A stretch of 64,000 nt of DNA, taken from positions 4,278,001 through 4,342,000 of the forward strand of contig NZ_CP036537.1 of NCBI RefSeq assembly GCF_021184025.1, given 5' to 3'. Both the position numbers and the translations under genes were made by a program. The DNA is from Rhodopseudomonas boonkerdii. GTDB taxonomy: Bacteria > Pseudomonadota > Alphaproteobacteria > Rhizobiales > Xanthobacteraceae. Within the stretch, counting starts at the first letter, position 1. Every line of letters begins with the position of its first letter. Below are positions 8,492 to 17,059 of the stretch, piece by piece. The notes beneath the pieces are model-generated. The model was not told where the DNA came from and made no database searches. It saw only the letters and a program-made list of their open reading frames with translations.

Positions 8492-9002
8492 CTTTCCCTC
8501 CATTCCTCGGGGCGGTCGCGACGGTTCCTCTCGTCATGCCAGCGGTCTCTCCTTGGCCCTGGCGAACTGATAACATCTGGATCGTCCCACGAGCAGCAAC
8601 CTACGTGCCAGAAGTCCGATCCATTAGATTCAACAGATTATGGCTCGCAACCGACTACCATCGGACAAAATGTCGGAATGACGCTGGACAATTTGTCCCG
8701 AATGAACCCTCCTTGCTGGATCGCGTGCCTCGGCAACATCAGCCTCTTTCTTTACCAATCATTGAACTACATCCAGTAGGCACCAACCGATTATCTATTC
8801 GACTTCAATGACCTCTTGCGTCGCGACCTCGTGCGGAGAATTGAAAGATGCCATTCTGTCGCGAGAATTGTCCGTTACAGAGGTGACTGTCGATGCATCC
8901 GTCAACGGCGCCTGAGCGGATAAGCCATCGCGATACCGGGAAGGCAAACCCTAACCGGAAGGGTGTCGTTTCCGCCGTGATCATGAACCGGAAGGCGTCG
9001 TC
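8492..9002. promoter_or_regulatory. Divergent intergenic region sodB / cation exporter
   Basis: This ~510-bp stretch lies between the minus-strand sodB and the plus-strand CDF gene and must hold promoters for both. Frames in it have no good ribosome sites or recognisable products. I see no clear regulator motif. Confidence 0.3.
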
Positions 9003-9989
9003 TTGGTAGCTGCGATAACCACCCCAGACGCGCGACATAGCCCCTCGCAGCGCCGCCTCGTCGTCTATGTGGCTCTGGCCGGCAATATCGCCGTCGCCAT
9101 CGTGAAACTGATCGCCGCCGTCGTCACCGGAAGTGCGGCCATGTTCAGCGAGGCCGTCCATTCGGCCGTCGATTGCGGCAACGAAGGCCTTCTGCTGTAC
9201 GGATATCATCGGGCGGCACGTCGGCCGGATCTCGTCCATCCATTCGGTTACGGAAGGGAGCTCTACTTCTGGAGCTTCATCGTCGCGCTTCTTCTTTTTG
9301 GTTTGGGCGCTGGGGTTTCTATCTATCAGGGCATCGCTCACGTTATCGCGCCGCAACCTATCGAAAACCCGTTAGTGAGCTACGTCGTTCTCGGTTTCTC
9401 CTTCGTGTTCGAAGGTTCCTCCTGGATCGTCGCGTGGCGAGCGGTGAAACGGGCACGAGGCGAGCTAAGTTTCTGGACCGCGTTTCGCCGCAGCAAGGAC
9501 CCGCCAACTTTCGTGGTGCTGTTCGAAGATAGCGCGGCGCTTATCGGAATTCTCATCGCCATTCTGGGAATCTTCGTGGCAATTGAGCTGGAGATGCCCG
9601 TACTCGATGGCGTCGCATCAATACTAATTGGCCTTGTCCTCGCCGTCATCGCCGTCCTTCTCGCCATCGAAAGCAAGAGCCTGCTTATCGGAGAACGGGC
9701 GTCCCCGGCGCTTGTCGAGACCATCTGCGCCATCGCCGAGAGGGAAGCCGGGGTTGTTCACGCAAATAGCGCCCTCACCGCACAGCTGTCGCCCGACCAG
9801 GCCGTCGTCGCGCTCAGCATCGAGTTCGAGCGTGACCTGCGGACCGACGACATAGAGCGATGCGTCGCATCTATCGAGAGGGCCGTCCGCGCTTCACATC
9901 CCGAAGTCATCGCCCTATTCGTTAAGCCGGAGAAAATCGTTGATTCTCGCGCTGCGAGCGAACGACGTTTCACGATCCTCTCCAAATAG
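9003..9989 (+). CDS. Cation diffusion facilitator (CDF) family exporter
   Basis: This 328-residue inner-membrane protein has the CDF pattern: helices starting VVYVALAGNIAVAIVKLIAA, the metal-site helix MFSEAVHSAVDCGNEGLLL (H..D), the loop HPFGYGRELYFWSFI, and a later helix with FEDSAALIGILIA. A cytoplasmic C-terminal domain covers ~240-315. It should export divalent metal (zinc, iron or manganese) in exchange for protons. The start is a TTG at 9003; a stop lies upstream in the other frame and no ATG fits better. Its place among stress genes suggests a metal-stress role, an inference. Confidence 0.82.
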   Translation: MVAAITTPDARHSPSQRRLVVYVALAGNIAVAIVKLIAAVVTGSAAMFSEAVHSAVDCGNEGLLLYGYHRAARRPDLVHPFGYGRELYFWSFIVALLLFGLGAGVSIYQGIAHVIAPQPIENPLVSYVVLGFSFVFEGSSWIVAWRAVKRARGELSFWTAFRRSKDPPTFVVLFEDSAALIGILIAILGIFVAIELEMPVLDGVASILIGLVLAVIAVLLAIESKSLLIGERASPALVETICAIAEREAGVVHANSALTAQLSPDQAVVALSIEFERDLRTDDIERCVASIERAVRASHPEVIALFVKPEKIVDSRAASERRFTILSK

Positions 9990-10153
9990 CGCGCCAGACC
10001 GCGAGACAAACTGTCGGCTTCGGATCGACAGATTGTCTCGTGAGGAGATACTTCGTCTCGCAACTACTTGAATTTGCTCGCCCCGCAATTTGGCATGACG
10101 ATTGCGTAGCCGGTTCCTCGACAAATCGTCGTCACCGAACGCGGGAGTTTTTC

Positions 10154-10777
10154 ATGACTGACGCCGGTAAGGCCCATTCTGCCGATGCCAATTCAAACGG
10201 ATCCCGCTCCGTAGGCGACGTCACAAAGAATGCTCGCGAGAAGTGGGCGTGGTTCGTAGCACTAGGAGCGCTAATGGTTCTACTAGGTGCCGTAGCAATG
10301 ATAAATTTAGCCGTGACCACAATCGCGACCGTAATCTATATCGGTGTCCTCATGCTGATTGGCGGCGCATTCCAGTGCGCACAGGCTTTCAAGATCAAGA
10401 CATGGTCCGGTTTCGGATGGTGGCTCTTAAGCGGTGCCCTATATGGAACTGCCGGCATTACCACAGTCGCTAATCCATTGCTTGCCTCCTACATCCTCAC
10501 CCTCATTCTTGCAGCCTTCACTCTCGCCGCCGGCATCTCTCGAATAATCGTCGGTCTGCGAACGAAGCCAAACGACGGGTGGACAATTCACGCGGCGTCG
10601 GGACTGATCACCACCGTGGTCGGTTTCATCTTCCTGCTCGGCTGGCCGGTAAATAGTCTGTGGCTATTGGGTCTGCTTTTGTCGGTAGACCTCTTGTTCC
10701 AGGGCTGCATGTGCCTCGCCTTCGGCATGCGCCTTAAATTGCCGCCGCATTCCGCTTTTCCCCCAGGAGCGACGTAA
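10154..10777 (+). CDS. HdeD-family membrane protein (acid-stress type)
   Basis: A 207-residue protein with a hydrophilic ~30-residue N-terminus and six evenly spaced hydrophobic helices (for example WFVALGALMVLLGAVAMI, VIYIGVLMLIGGAFQCAQAF, ILTLILAAFTLAAGISRI). This is the HdeD/DUF308 pattern. The ATG at 10154 follows GGGAG. HdeD proteins protect against acid and appear in transmissible protein-quality-control islands; a GrpE gene follows 94 bp downstream here. Molecular function is not established for the family. Confidence 0.75.
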   Translation: MTDAGKAHSADANSNGSRSVGDVTKNAREKWAWFVALGALMVLLGAVAMINLAVTTIATVIYIGVLMLIGGAFQCAQAFKIKTWSGFGWWLLSGALYGTAGITTVANPLLASYILTLILAAFTLAAGISRIIVGLRTKPNDGWTIHAASGLITTVVGFIFLLGWPVNSLWLLGLLLSVDLLFQGCMCLAFGMRLKLPPHSAFPPGAT

Positions 10778-10870
10778 GCACCCCAACCCGAATGGTTTGC
10801 CAACCGGTCGCGCGCGCGTCATAATTGACGCGCGGGCTCCGGTCGATCTTTGGAAGAGGACCTTCGCACA

Positions 10871-11473
10871 ATGAACAATAGACATGGCTATCCGAGCGAC
10901 CGTCGGTTCCCGTCGCAGCAGCAGCCCTCCGATTCCGGACGAGTCGTACCAAGCGAGCCCGCTGCGGAAATTACAGAAACTGAGGCTGCAGCGCTCCCTT
11001 CAACGGAGCAATTGCAGATGGACAACGCTGACTTGAAAGACAGACTGCTGCGGGCTTTGGCCGAGGTCGAGAACATGCGACGCCGCAGCGAGCGTGACGT
11101 TGCGGATGCGAGCAAATACGCGATCAGCAAGTTTGCGAAAGACATGATCGCAGTCGCGGACAACATGGAACGCGCCGTGGCCAGCGTTCCGCAGGCCGAA
11201 CGAGAACGGGACGCAAATGCGACGGCTGTCCTGCATGGCATCGAATTGACCGCCAAGGCGATGCGAGACGCTCTTGCGCGCAACGGGATCGAGAAACTCG
11301 AACCTGTGGGACATCGCTTCGATCCGAACTTTCACGAGGCGATGTTCGAGGTGGTCGATCCGTCGAAGCCGAATGGCACGGTCGCCGACGTGCTGGAACC
11401 CGGTTACTCGATCGGCTCCCGGCCTCTTCGACCCGCAAAAGTCGCAGTCACCCGAGACAAACCCCTTCAGTGA
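10871..11473 (+). CDS. grpE: GrpE nucleotide-exchange factor (accessory copy)
   Basis: This 200-residue protein has a disordered, Gln/Ser/Pro-rich head, a long coiled coil (~40-110, LLRALAEVENMRRRSERDV, YAISKFAKDMIAVADNMERA) and the beta-domain signature FDPNFHEAMFEVVDPSKPNG followed by VLEPGYSIGSRPLRPAKVAV. GrpE drives ADP release from DnaK. No dnaK or dnaJ lies next to it, and the gene sits in an accessory stretch with hdeD-like and sod genes. It is therefore probably a second, stress-island copy in addition to the housekeeping grpE, which would be elsewhere in the genome. Confidence 0.88.
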   Translation: MNNRHGYPSDRRFPSQQQPSDSGRVVPSEPAAEITETEAAALPSTEQLQMDNADLKDRLLRALAEVENMRRRSERDVADASKYAISKFAKDMIAVADNMERAVASVPQAERERDANATAVLHGIELTAKAMRDALARNGIEKLEPVGHRFDPNFHEAMFEVVDPSKPNGTVADVLEPGYSIGSRPLRPAKVAVTRDKPLQ

Positions 11474-11545
11474 TACGCATGAAACTGATTGTGCTGGTCG
11501 GGATATTGCCACTTCACAGTTCTTCCATCCACAATTCGCGAGAAT

Positions 11546-11716
11546 ATGATCATGACGAAGAAGTTCGATCCCGCTCCGAGAGACAAGCTTGCCGTCGATC
11601 CGAAGAAGGCCATGGAATTGGACGAAAAATTTAGCCAGCTTGAAAAAGGTCTGGAAGAGACTTTTCCGGCTTCAGACCCCGTCAGCGAGACGCAGCCCAA
11701 GCCCTCAAGATATTGA
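11546..11716 (+). CDS. Small hypothetical protein with LEETFPASDP motif
   Basis: A 56-residue charged protein starting at ATG 11546 (or ATG 11552), with GAGA shortly upstream. The C-terminal half carries EKGLEETFPASDPVSETQ, a motif I recognise from many short uncharacterised rhizobial proteins. No function is known. It follows grpE by 72 bp and may be in the same transcript. Confidence 0.55.
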   Translation: MIMTKKFDPAPRDKLAVDPKKAMELDEKFSQLEKGLEETFPASDPVSETQPKPSRY

Positions 11717-11775
11717 AGTCGACGTCCGCTGCTGCGCATCGCAACCCGTGCGTATATCGGCAGCATTGAATAGCC

Positions 11776-12258
11776 ATGCGGTACTATCTGGATGCGGAGT
11801 TCAACGGATTCGGGGGTGAACTTCTCGCGCTTGCGCTGGCACCCGAGGATCAGTCGTTGCCGGCCTTCTATCAGGCGATCACTTGCGCAAGTCCGACGCC
11901 GTGGGTACGCGAGCACGTCATCCCGGCTCTCGCTACCGTGCCGATTGCGCGGGAGCGAGTCGCCGAACTCTTCTTTCTCTACCTTCACAATGACGAGAAC
12001 CCGACGTTGATCTCAGATTGGCCCGAGGATATCGCCAATGTCGCGTGACTTCTCATCACTGGCCCGGGAAAGATGCTGCCGATACGGCGCCTCAGGTTCG
12101 AATTGGTCGATTCGGCGATCATCACGCCCTACGTTGCATCGGACATGCAGCATAATGCGCTTCGCGATGCGGAAGCCCTGCGCGCGACCGTCCTTGCTTA
12201 CGAGGAACGATCGCAGTGGGAAGCATTCGACCGCGCCCCGTACCACAGCTCACCTTGA
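11776..12258 (+). pseudogene. DEDDh-type 3'-5' exonuclease (Rv2179c-like), interrupted by an in-frame TGA
   Basis: One continuous frame of 160 codons is interrupted only by a TGA at 12046-12048. Before the stop it reads MRYYLDAEFNGFGGELLALA (the D.E pair of exonuclease motif I) and LISDWPEDIANVA (motif II Asp). After the stop the same frame continues LLITGPGKMLPIRRLRFELV and HNALRDAEALRATVLAYEE (motif III His and Asp). All catalytic residues are present across the stop, so a single CGA-to-TGA type change is the likely cause. The upstream 90-codon piece alone lacks motif III and should be inactive. Programmed readthrough is possible but unlikely. Confidence 0.7.
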
Positions 12259-12290
12259 ACATCGTGTTCGACGGGTTAGGCTGAGCCGCC

Positions 12291-12506
12291 TCACTTCGGC
12301 GGTAGCTGGGGCGGTCCACGCCAAATGGGTAAGCATAACTGATCGTCTTGATCGGGTTTACCGCCACGACTGATCGCCAAGACGAGACGCGTAATCGCGC
12401 ATTCGAGAGCTTCGACAGCGTCAGAAAAGCCGAATCGAAGTGCTTTGGCCCGTGCCATGACCAAATCTCGACGAAGTAGATCTAGACTAGTTTCTTTAAG
12501 ATTCAT
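12291..12506 (-). CDS. Short hypothetical protein
   Basis: A 71-codon frame with a plausible amphipathic helix (DLVMARAKALRFGFSDAVEA) and a proline-rich tail. There is no strong ribosome site before the ATG at 12506. I do not recognise it. It is placed between the broken exonuclease gene and another small gene. It could be a chance frame. Confidence 0.35.
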   Translation of the reverse strand: MNLKETSLDLLRRDLVMARAKALRFGFSDAVEALECAITRLVLAISRGGKPDQDDQLCLPIWRGPPQLPPK

Positions 12507-12704
12507 ATTTGCGACCTGCCCGCAGCTCTAACGAGCAACGAATTCTCGGGGGTGATGTTCGCCTATGTCATCAAGACAGATTGCGCAGTACCCGAGCGGC
12601 TACTGCGTTTATCCTATCCGCAATGCAGACGACGATTAGGCGATGCCCGTTAGCTGCGGACATGAAGACCTTCAAGTCCGATATCGAGCGCCCCAGCAGA
12701 GCTA

Positions 12705-12902
12705 TTACTTCACTCTGCGGCCCCTGTAAAAGCCTTCATTGGTGGTGTTCTGCTTAATGTTAGCTGTCTCACCTTGCTCTGCCGCATTGTCGACTCTTTC
12801 CTGTCGAGAAGCATTTCTCGCTTCCTCGTTCGCGGATCCTCCCGGTCCCTTCGTGCTGCGACTGGCAGGTGGAATCGGAGGCATTTCGTTATGACGCGAC
12901 AT
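12705..12902 (-). CDS. Small hydrophilic hypothetical protein
   Basis: A 65-residue, strongly hydrophilic and probably disordered protein. The ATG at 12902 is chosen because GGGAG lies ~8 bp upstream. It has a Pro/Ser-rich start (MSRHNEMPPIPPASRSTKGP) and an Asn/Gln-rich end (NIKQNTTNEGFYRGR), a composition I associate with short uncharacterised rhizobial proteins induced by stress. Function unknown. Confidence 0.55.
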   Translation of the reverse strand: MSRHNEMPPIPPASRSTKGPGGSANEEARNASRQERVDNAAEQGETANIKQNTTNEGFYRGRRVK

Positions 12903-12999
12903 TCTCGATCTCCCTTCGCTCAATTAATTCCGATAGCACTGACTAATTTGATGATCGGATTGTTCGATCAACACCAAAGGCTCGTCACAATGTGATCAA

Positions 13000-14277
13000 T
13001 TACCGCAAGATCGTACCGTCTTTCGCCTCACCTTGCGTGATCAGGCGAGCACTGCGTTGACCGGTGCTGTGGATCCACAGCCAGCTTAGCGCGACCGCGA
13101 GGCGATGCTTCAGTCCGATCAAAAAGTAAATGTGAGCGACGCCCCAGATCCACCATGCCAAGCGCCCCTTAAGTCGGGTCCATCCGAAATCGATCACAGC
13201 CGCCCGCTTGCCGATGGTCGCCAAACTACCGACATTACTATAGCTAAATGCTCCTATCGTGCCGCCAGCGAGCCTAGCCGACACGAGCTTAGCAACGTAG
13301 CACCCCTCTTGCTTCGCCACAGGTGCGATGCCGGGGAGTAACTTTCCGTCGCGTGTTTCGACATGAGCGGTATCTCCGATTACGAAAACTTCCGGATGAC
13401 CCGGCACAGATAAATCGGGTTCGACCATTACGCGCCCAGCACGATCGGAAGTCACTCCTAACCATTCCGCGGCAGGCGACGCCGCAACTCCCGCCGCCCA
13501 GATGATCGTCCCCGCAGGAAGTAGCTCGCCGTCAGTCTCTACACCGCCGTTCCTACAGTCGGTCACCGCATGTCCAAGCCGGATCTCAACACCGAGAGCT
13601 TCCAGCGCTCGTTGAGCATAGGCTGAGAGCTCTTCGACAAAACCCGGCAAGATGCGTGCACCAGCTTCGATCAAAATCACAACGGCCTTCTGCGTATCGT
13701 AGTTGCGAAAATCGTCCTTTAACGTCTCCTTCGCGAGCTCGGCGATCGTCCCGGCAAGTTCGACACCCGTCGGTCCCGCACCTATGACGACAAATGTGAG
13801 CCACTTCGCCCGCTCCTTCTCGTCGCGTGCCCGCTCAGCGGCCTCGAATGCCGTCAGGATCTTCCTGCGGATGTAAGTCGCATCCTCCAAGGTCTTCAGG
13901 CCAGGAGCGAACTTTTCCCATTCGTCATGCCCGAAATACGAATGACGCGCTCCAGTGGCAAGAATGAGCACGTCGTAGTCAATGCTTCCCCCGTCTTCGA
14001 GCCGGACCTTCCTCTCGACGAGATCGACGCCAGTCACGTGTCCGAGTAGCGTCGTCACGTTTTTATATCGGCTCAGCAGCGACCGGATCGGCCAAGCTAT
14101 TTCCGAAGTCCCGAGCGACGCCGTGGCAACCTGGTAGAGAAGCGGTTGAAACAAGTGATGGTTGCGCTGATCTATCACTACGATCGGTATCATCGTCTCC
14201 GCCAGATTTCGGACGGCCTCAAGCCCTCCGAAACCTGCTCCGACCACCACAATCCGCTTAATTGCCGAGGCAGTCAT
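13000..14277 (-). CDS. ndh: Type II NADH dehydrogenase (NDH-2)
   Basis: This 425-residue flavoprotein starts with the FAD dinucleotide fold RIVVVGAGFGGLEAVRNLAE. It carries the quinone-site segment HHLFQPLLYQVATASLG typical of NDH-2, a second dinucleotide fold for NADH (FVVIGAGPTGVELAGTIAEL) and the FAD motif VFVIGDTAHV. The C-terminal tail (WWIWGVAHIYFLIGLKHR) is the membrane-anchoring region. It passes electrons from NADH to quinone without pumping protons. The start at 14277 is the ATG just before the FAD fold. It is a monocistronic-looking gene in the accessory region, probably an extra copy that helps dispose of reductant under stress. Confidence 0.9.
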   Translation of the reverse strand: MTASAIKRIVVVGAGFGGLEAVRNLAETMIPIVVIDQRNHHLFQPLLYQVATASLGTSEIAWPIRSLLSRYKNVTTLLGHVTGVDLVERKVRLEDGGSIDYDVLILATGARHSYFGHDEWEKFAPGLKTLEDATYIRRKILTAFEAAERARDEKERAKWLTFVVIGAGPTGVELAGTIAELAKETLKDDFRNYDTQKAVVILIEAGARILPGFVEELSAYAQRALEALGVEIRLGHAVTDCRNGGVETDGELLPAGTIIWAAGVAASPAAEWLGVTSDRAGRVMVEPDLSVPGHPEVFVIGDTAHVETRDGKLLPGIAPVAKQEGCYVAKLVSARLAGGTIGAFSYSNVGSLATIGKRAAVIDFGWTRLKGRLAWWIWGVAHIYFLIGLKHRLAVALSWLWIHSTGQRSARLITQGEAKDGTILR

Positions 14278-14401
14278 GATCGACCACCGACGTATCCATG
14301 GACTGCGAGTCTCGCCGCATCGACGGCATCGCATCGGTATCGGCAAACCTCCAGACCACAGCTTAAAGAGCGACCGTGAGCCCGAGACATCGCCACCGTA
14401 T

Positions 14402-14563
14402 CTACTCGCCTGATCGCAATGCGACCGAAGCTTCCGCGGTCAACATTCGGAAAGTGAACGTCTCCTGGAAGTAGAGATCGATATCAGTGGCCGAATGGGC
14501 AGTGTAACCGATCGAGAGATCCTGCCCCAGGTGCAATTCGTAATTGTTCGGCGTCATCGCCTC
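14402..14563 (-). pseudogene. 3' remnant of an unknown gene cut by the IS3 element
   Basis: The last ~52 codons of a minus-strand frame (PNNYELHLGQDLSIGYTAHS, DLYFQETFTFRM) remain. The frame continues to an ATG at 14608, but its first ~15 codons come from the IS terminal repeat, so the present reading frame is a chimera. The original 5' end is gone; the far side of the IS carries a different gene. The parent family is not recognised. Confidence 0.4.
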
Positions 14564-14628
14564 TGAGACCAAATGAGGGACTTCACGAAAGGAGGATTTC
14601 TGGTTCATCGTAGCCGTCAGGAGCGAAG

Positions 14629-15003
14629 ATGAAGCAGAAATCCGAACTGGGCAAAGCGCCCGCAGAACAAGTGCTAAAAGATATCCGGCGGCAGACGCGT
14701 CGGCAGTATTCGGCGGAAGAGAAGATCCGTATCGTGCTGGAAGGACTGCGCGGCGAGGAGAACATCTCCGAGCTGTGCCGCCGCGAAGGCATTGCCGCCT
14801 CGATGTATTACGGTTGGTCGAAGGAGTTTCTGGAGGCCGGCAAACGCCGCCTGGCGGGTGACACGGCCCGTTCCGCCACGTCCGGTGAGGTGAAAGACCT
14901 TCGCCGCGAAGCCTCCGAATTGAAGGAGGTGGTGGCCGACCTGACCCTGGAGAACCGCCTGCTCAAAAAAAGCATGAACGGGGCTGGGGAAAACGAGGCA
15001 TGA
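14629..15003 (+). CDS. IS3-family transposase OrfA (helix-turn-helix subunit)
   Basis: This 124-residue protein carries the IS3/IS911-type helix-turn-helix (YSAEEKIRIVLEGLRGEENI, SELCRREGIAASMYYGWSKE) and a C-terminal leucine-zipper-like coil (EASELKEVVADLTLENRLLK). A run of seven A at 14965-14971 near the 3' end is a plausible -1 slippage site. Slippage there would enter the orfB frame and give the OrfAB transposase usual for this family. Confidence 0.88.
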   Translation: MKQKSELGKAPAEQVLKDIRRQTRRQYSAEEKIRIVLEGLRGEENISELCRREGIAASMYYGWSKEFLEAGKRRLAGDTARSATSGEVKDLRREASELKEVVADLTLENRLLKKSMNGAGENEA

Positions 15004-15980
15004 GGTATCCAGCATCCGAGAAATCCGAAATAATCGCGCTGGTCGAGCAATCGCATCTGCCTGCCAGGCGCACGTTGGAAAAGCTCGGCATCCCGCGAGC
15101 CACCTTTTATAGATGGTACGATCGCTATCGCGAGGGTGGCATCGAGGCGCTGGCCGATCACCGCTCCAAGCCGGACCGGGTCTGGAATCGCATCCCGGAC
15201 GATGTCCGCGGTCAGATCGTCGATCTGGCACTGGAACACCCCGAGCTGTCGCCGCGAGAGCTGGCGGTGCGCTTCACCGACGAGAGAAAATACTTTGTCT
15301 CCGAGGCTTCGGTCTATCGGCTGCTGAAGGCGCACGACCTGATCACCAGCCCCGCCTATGTGGTGATCAAGGCGGCTAATGAGTTCAAGGACAAGACCAC
15401 GGCGATCAACCAGCTTTGGCAGACCGACTTCACCTACCTCAAGATCACTGGCTGGGGCTGGTACTATCTATCGACGGTGCTCGACGACTTCTCTCGTTAC
15501 ATTGTGGCCTGGAGGCTTGGTCCCACCATGTGCGCCTCCGACGTCACGGCCACGCTCGATCAGGCGCTTGCCGCCTCAGGCCTGGACCACGTCAATATAA
15601 AGCAGCGGCCACGGCTTCTGAGCGACAACGGATCAAGTTACGTCGCGGAAGATCTGGCCACCTGGCTCAAGGGCAAGGATATGCAGCATGTGCGCGGTGC
15701 GCCGTATCATCCCCAGACCCAAGGCAAGATCGAGCGCTGGCATCAGACCTTGAAGAACCGCATCCTGCTCGAGAATTACCATTTACCGAGGGACCTCGAA
15801 CGTCAGGTCAGCGGCTTCGTCGAACACTACAACCATCACCGCTATCATGAGAGCATCGACAACCTCACGCCTGCGGATGTTTACTTCGGCCGAGCCGAAA
15901 CCATCCTGACTGAGCGTGCGCGCATCAAACGTGAAACCATTGCAAACCGCCGCTTGCAGCATCGATTGCAAGCCGCTTAA
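15000..15980 (+). CDS. IS3-family transposase OrfB (DDE integrase catalytic subunit)
   Basis: This 326-residue protein is a complete IS3-type integrase. It has an N-terminal HTH_21-like part (RRTLEKLGIPRATFYRWYDR), then the rve core with the DDE residues in WQTDFTYLKITGWGWYYLST (first Asp), LLSDNGSSYVA (second Asp) and HPQTQGKIERWHQTLKNRI (Glu). The start ATG overlaps the orfA TGA as ATGA, in the -1 frame relative to orfA. Confidence 0.9.
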   Translation: MRYPASEKSEIIALVEQSHLPARRTLEKLGIPRATFYRWYDRYREGGIEALADHRSKPDRVWNRIPDDVRGQIVDLALEHPELSPRELAVRFTDERKYFVSEASVYRLLKAHDLITSPAYVVIKAANEFKDKTTAINQLWQTDFTYLKITGWGWYYLSTVLDDFSRYIVAWRLGPTMCASDVTATLDQALAASGLDHVNIKQRPRLLSDNGSSYVAEDLATWLKGKDMQHVRGAPYHPQTQGKIERWHQTLKNRILLENYHLPRDLERQVSGFVEHYNHHRYHESIDNLTPADVYFGRAETILTERARIKRETIANRRLQHRLQAA

Positions 15981-16035
15981 ACTTTAACCCTAGATGAGCC
16001 AGATCCTCCCTTCTCGAAATGCCTGAGCGGTCTCA

Positions 16036-16712
16036 AATTATCTGACGACGAACAGTGGGAGGGGCGGAAGCTCTGGGGCCATATGATCGTCGCGTGCAGA
16101 TCGATTGGCCGCCAGATTTCGCTTCTAGATCAAGTCGACAGAGATTTCATAATACGCTGTCTCTGTGCATTTTCCGGAGGGCTCGTCGCCCGCTTGCGCA
16201 ACAGGGACGAACGGGCTGCGATCAAACACTGGCTTGACGAAGACAACTTGACCAACTGCGATGACTGCAACGAAGTATTGAATCAGATCGGATTACGATG
16301 TCTCGCACTGATGCAGCAGGGCACTATCACTCCGATCCACTATTCTGTCATCGAAGGGCAGCTCACTTCGCTCTCCCGCGTCCAAGCGGGCTGCGAACGG
16401 ATTGTAAAGACGCCAGTCCCCTTCGCCTATTCGCTTCTCTTGCACAGAACTGCGCTCATCTTCTGTCTTACTCTTCCGTTCTCCCTAGCGGGCTCCCTGG
16501 ATTGGTGGACTTTTCTTCCAGTACTGCTCGTCGCCTACACGTTCTTCGGGCTGGATGCCTTGGGTCACGAACTCGAAGATCCATTCAGTTTGGAGCCCAA
16601 CGGCCTTCCGCTCGGCGCGATCCAGCGCACCATCGAGCGCGAGTTGCTTTCGCTACTCGGCAAGAACGAGCTCCCGGAACATATCGAACCGCACGATAGC
16701 GTCCTCCTGTAG
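16036..16712 (+). pseudogene. Bestrophin-family anion channel, 5' end removed by the IS3 element
   Basis: The frame begins straight after the IS right end (LSDDEQWEGRKLWGHMIVAC, the conserved RWWEGRKLWG-type segment of bestrophins) and continues for ~220 residues through two membrane segments (ALIFCLTLPFSLAGSLDWWT, LPVLLVAYTFFGLDALGHEL) to a stop at 16712. The Glu/Asp-rich GHELEDPFSLEPN motif of the family is present. The first ~60 residues, including the first membrane helix, are missing. A short frame could start at ATG 16083 but would lack the channel's N-terminus. Confidence 0.75.
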
Positions 16713-16745
16713 AGGCGCTCAAGCTTGCCTACAGACCATCTACAC

Positions 16746-17045
16746 TCACGGAGCCATCAAGGATAATCTCGACCGAGTAACCGCGTTCGGCTCGCGACAT
16801 CGCTCGACAAAGAGGTCGAATTGGTCATTCGCTCGTCCGGAATGGAGGAGCATCGTGCGGCCGTCAGGGCATAACGACGTTACCCCCGATGTTGCAACGA
16901 TTTGGTGCTTGCGCAGTTCAGCGCGCATCAGGGCGGCGCGGGTTTTCGTTTGCTCCTCCCGCGCGCGTATTTGGAAGTTGAAACGACAAAGATCGGAAGA
17001 AATTTTGATCAACAGCTGGTCAACCGCTCGGCTTAAATGCGTCAC
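16746..17045 (-). CDS. Hypothetical protein, doubtful
   Basis: A 99-codon frame between the truncated bestrophin gene and the IS1182-like element (start 17045, only ~15 bp from the element's edge). It has a helical first half (FQIRAREEQTKTRAALMRAE) and no recognised domain. If real it may itself be truncated by the element. Nothing else is seen in 16713-17059. Confidence 0.25.
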   Translation of the reverse strand: MTHLSRAVDQLLIKISSDLCRFNFQIRAREEQTKTRAALMRAELRKHQIVATSGVTSLCPDGRTMLLHSGRANDQFDLFVERCREPNAVTRSRLSLMAP

Positions 17046-17059
17046 GGAGGTCCGCTTTG

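Larger units (their letters stand above)
14564..16035 (+). mobile_element. IS3-family insertion sequence
   Basis: The element is bounded by imperfect terminal inverted repeats of ~40 bp. The left end begins TGAGACC at 14564 and runs through GGAGGATTTCTGGTTCATC to ~14609. The right end, read inward from 16035, begins TGAGACC and includes GGAGGATCTGGCTCATC. It encodes orfA and orfB with an ATGA overlap. Bases flanking the two ends show no matching 3-4 bp target duplication, which suggests a rearrangement after insertion. Both frames are intact, so it may still be active. Confidence 0.8.

Noticed and set aside
16036..16712. The bestrophin frame as a complete gene starting at ATG 16083
   Set aside because: Conserved family sequence continues upstream of that ATG right up to the IS end, so the start was lost.
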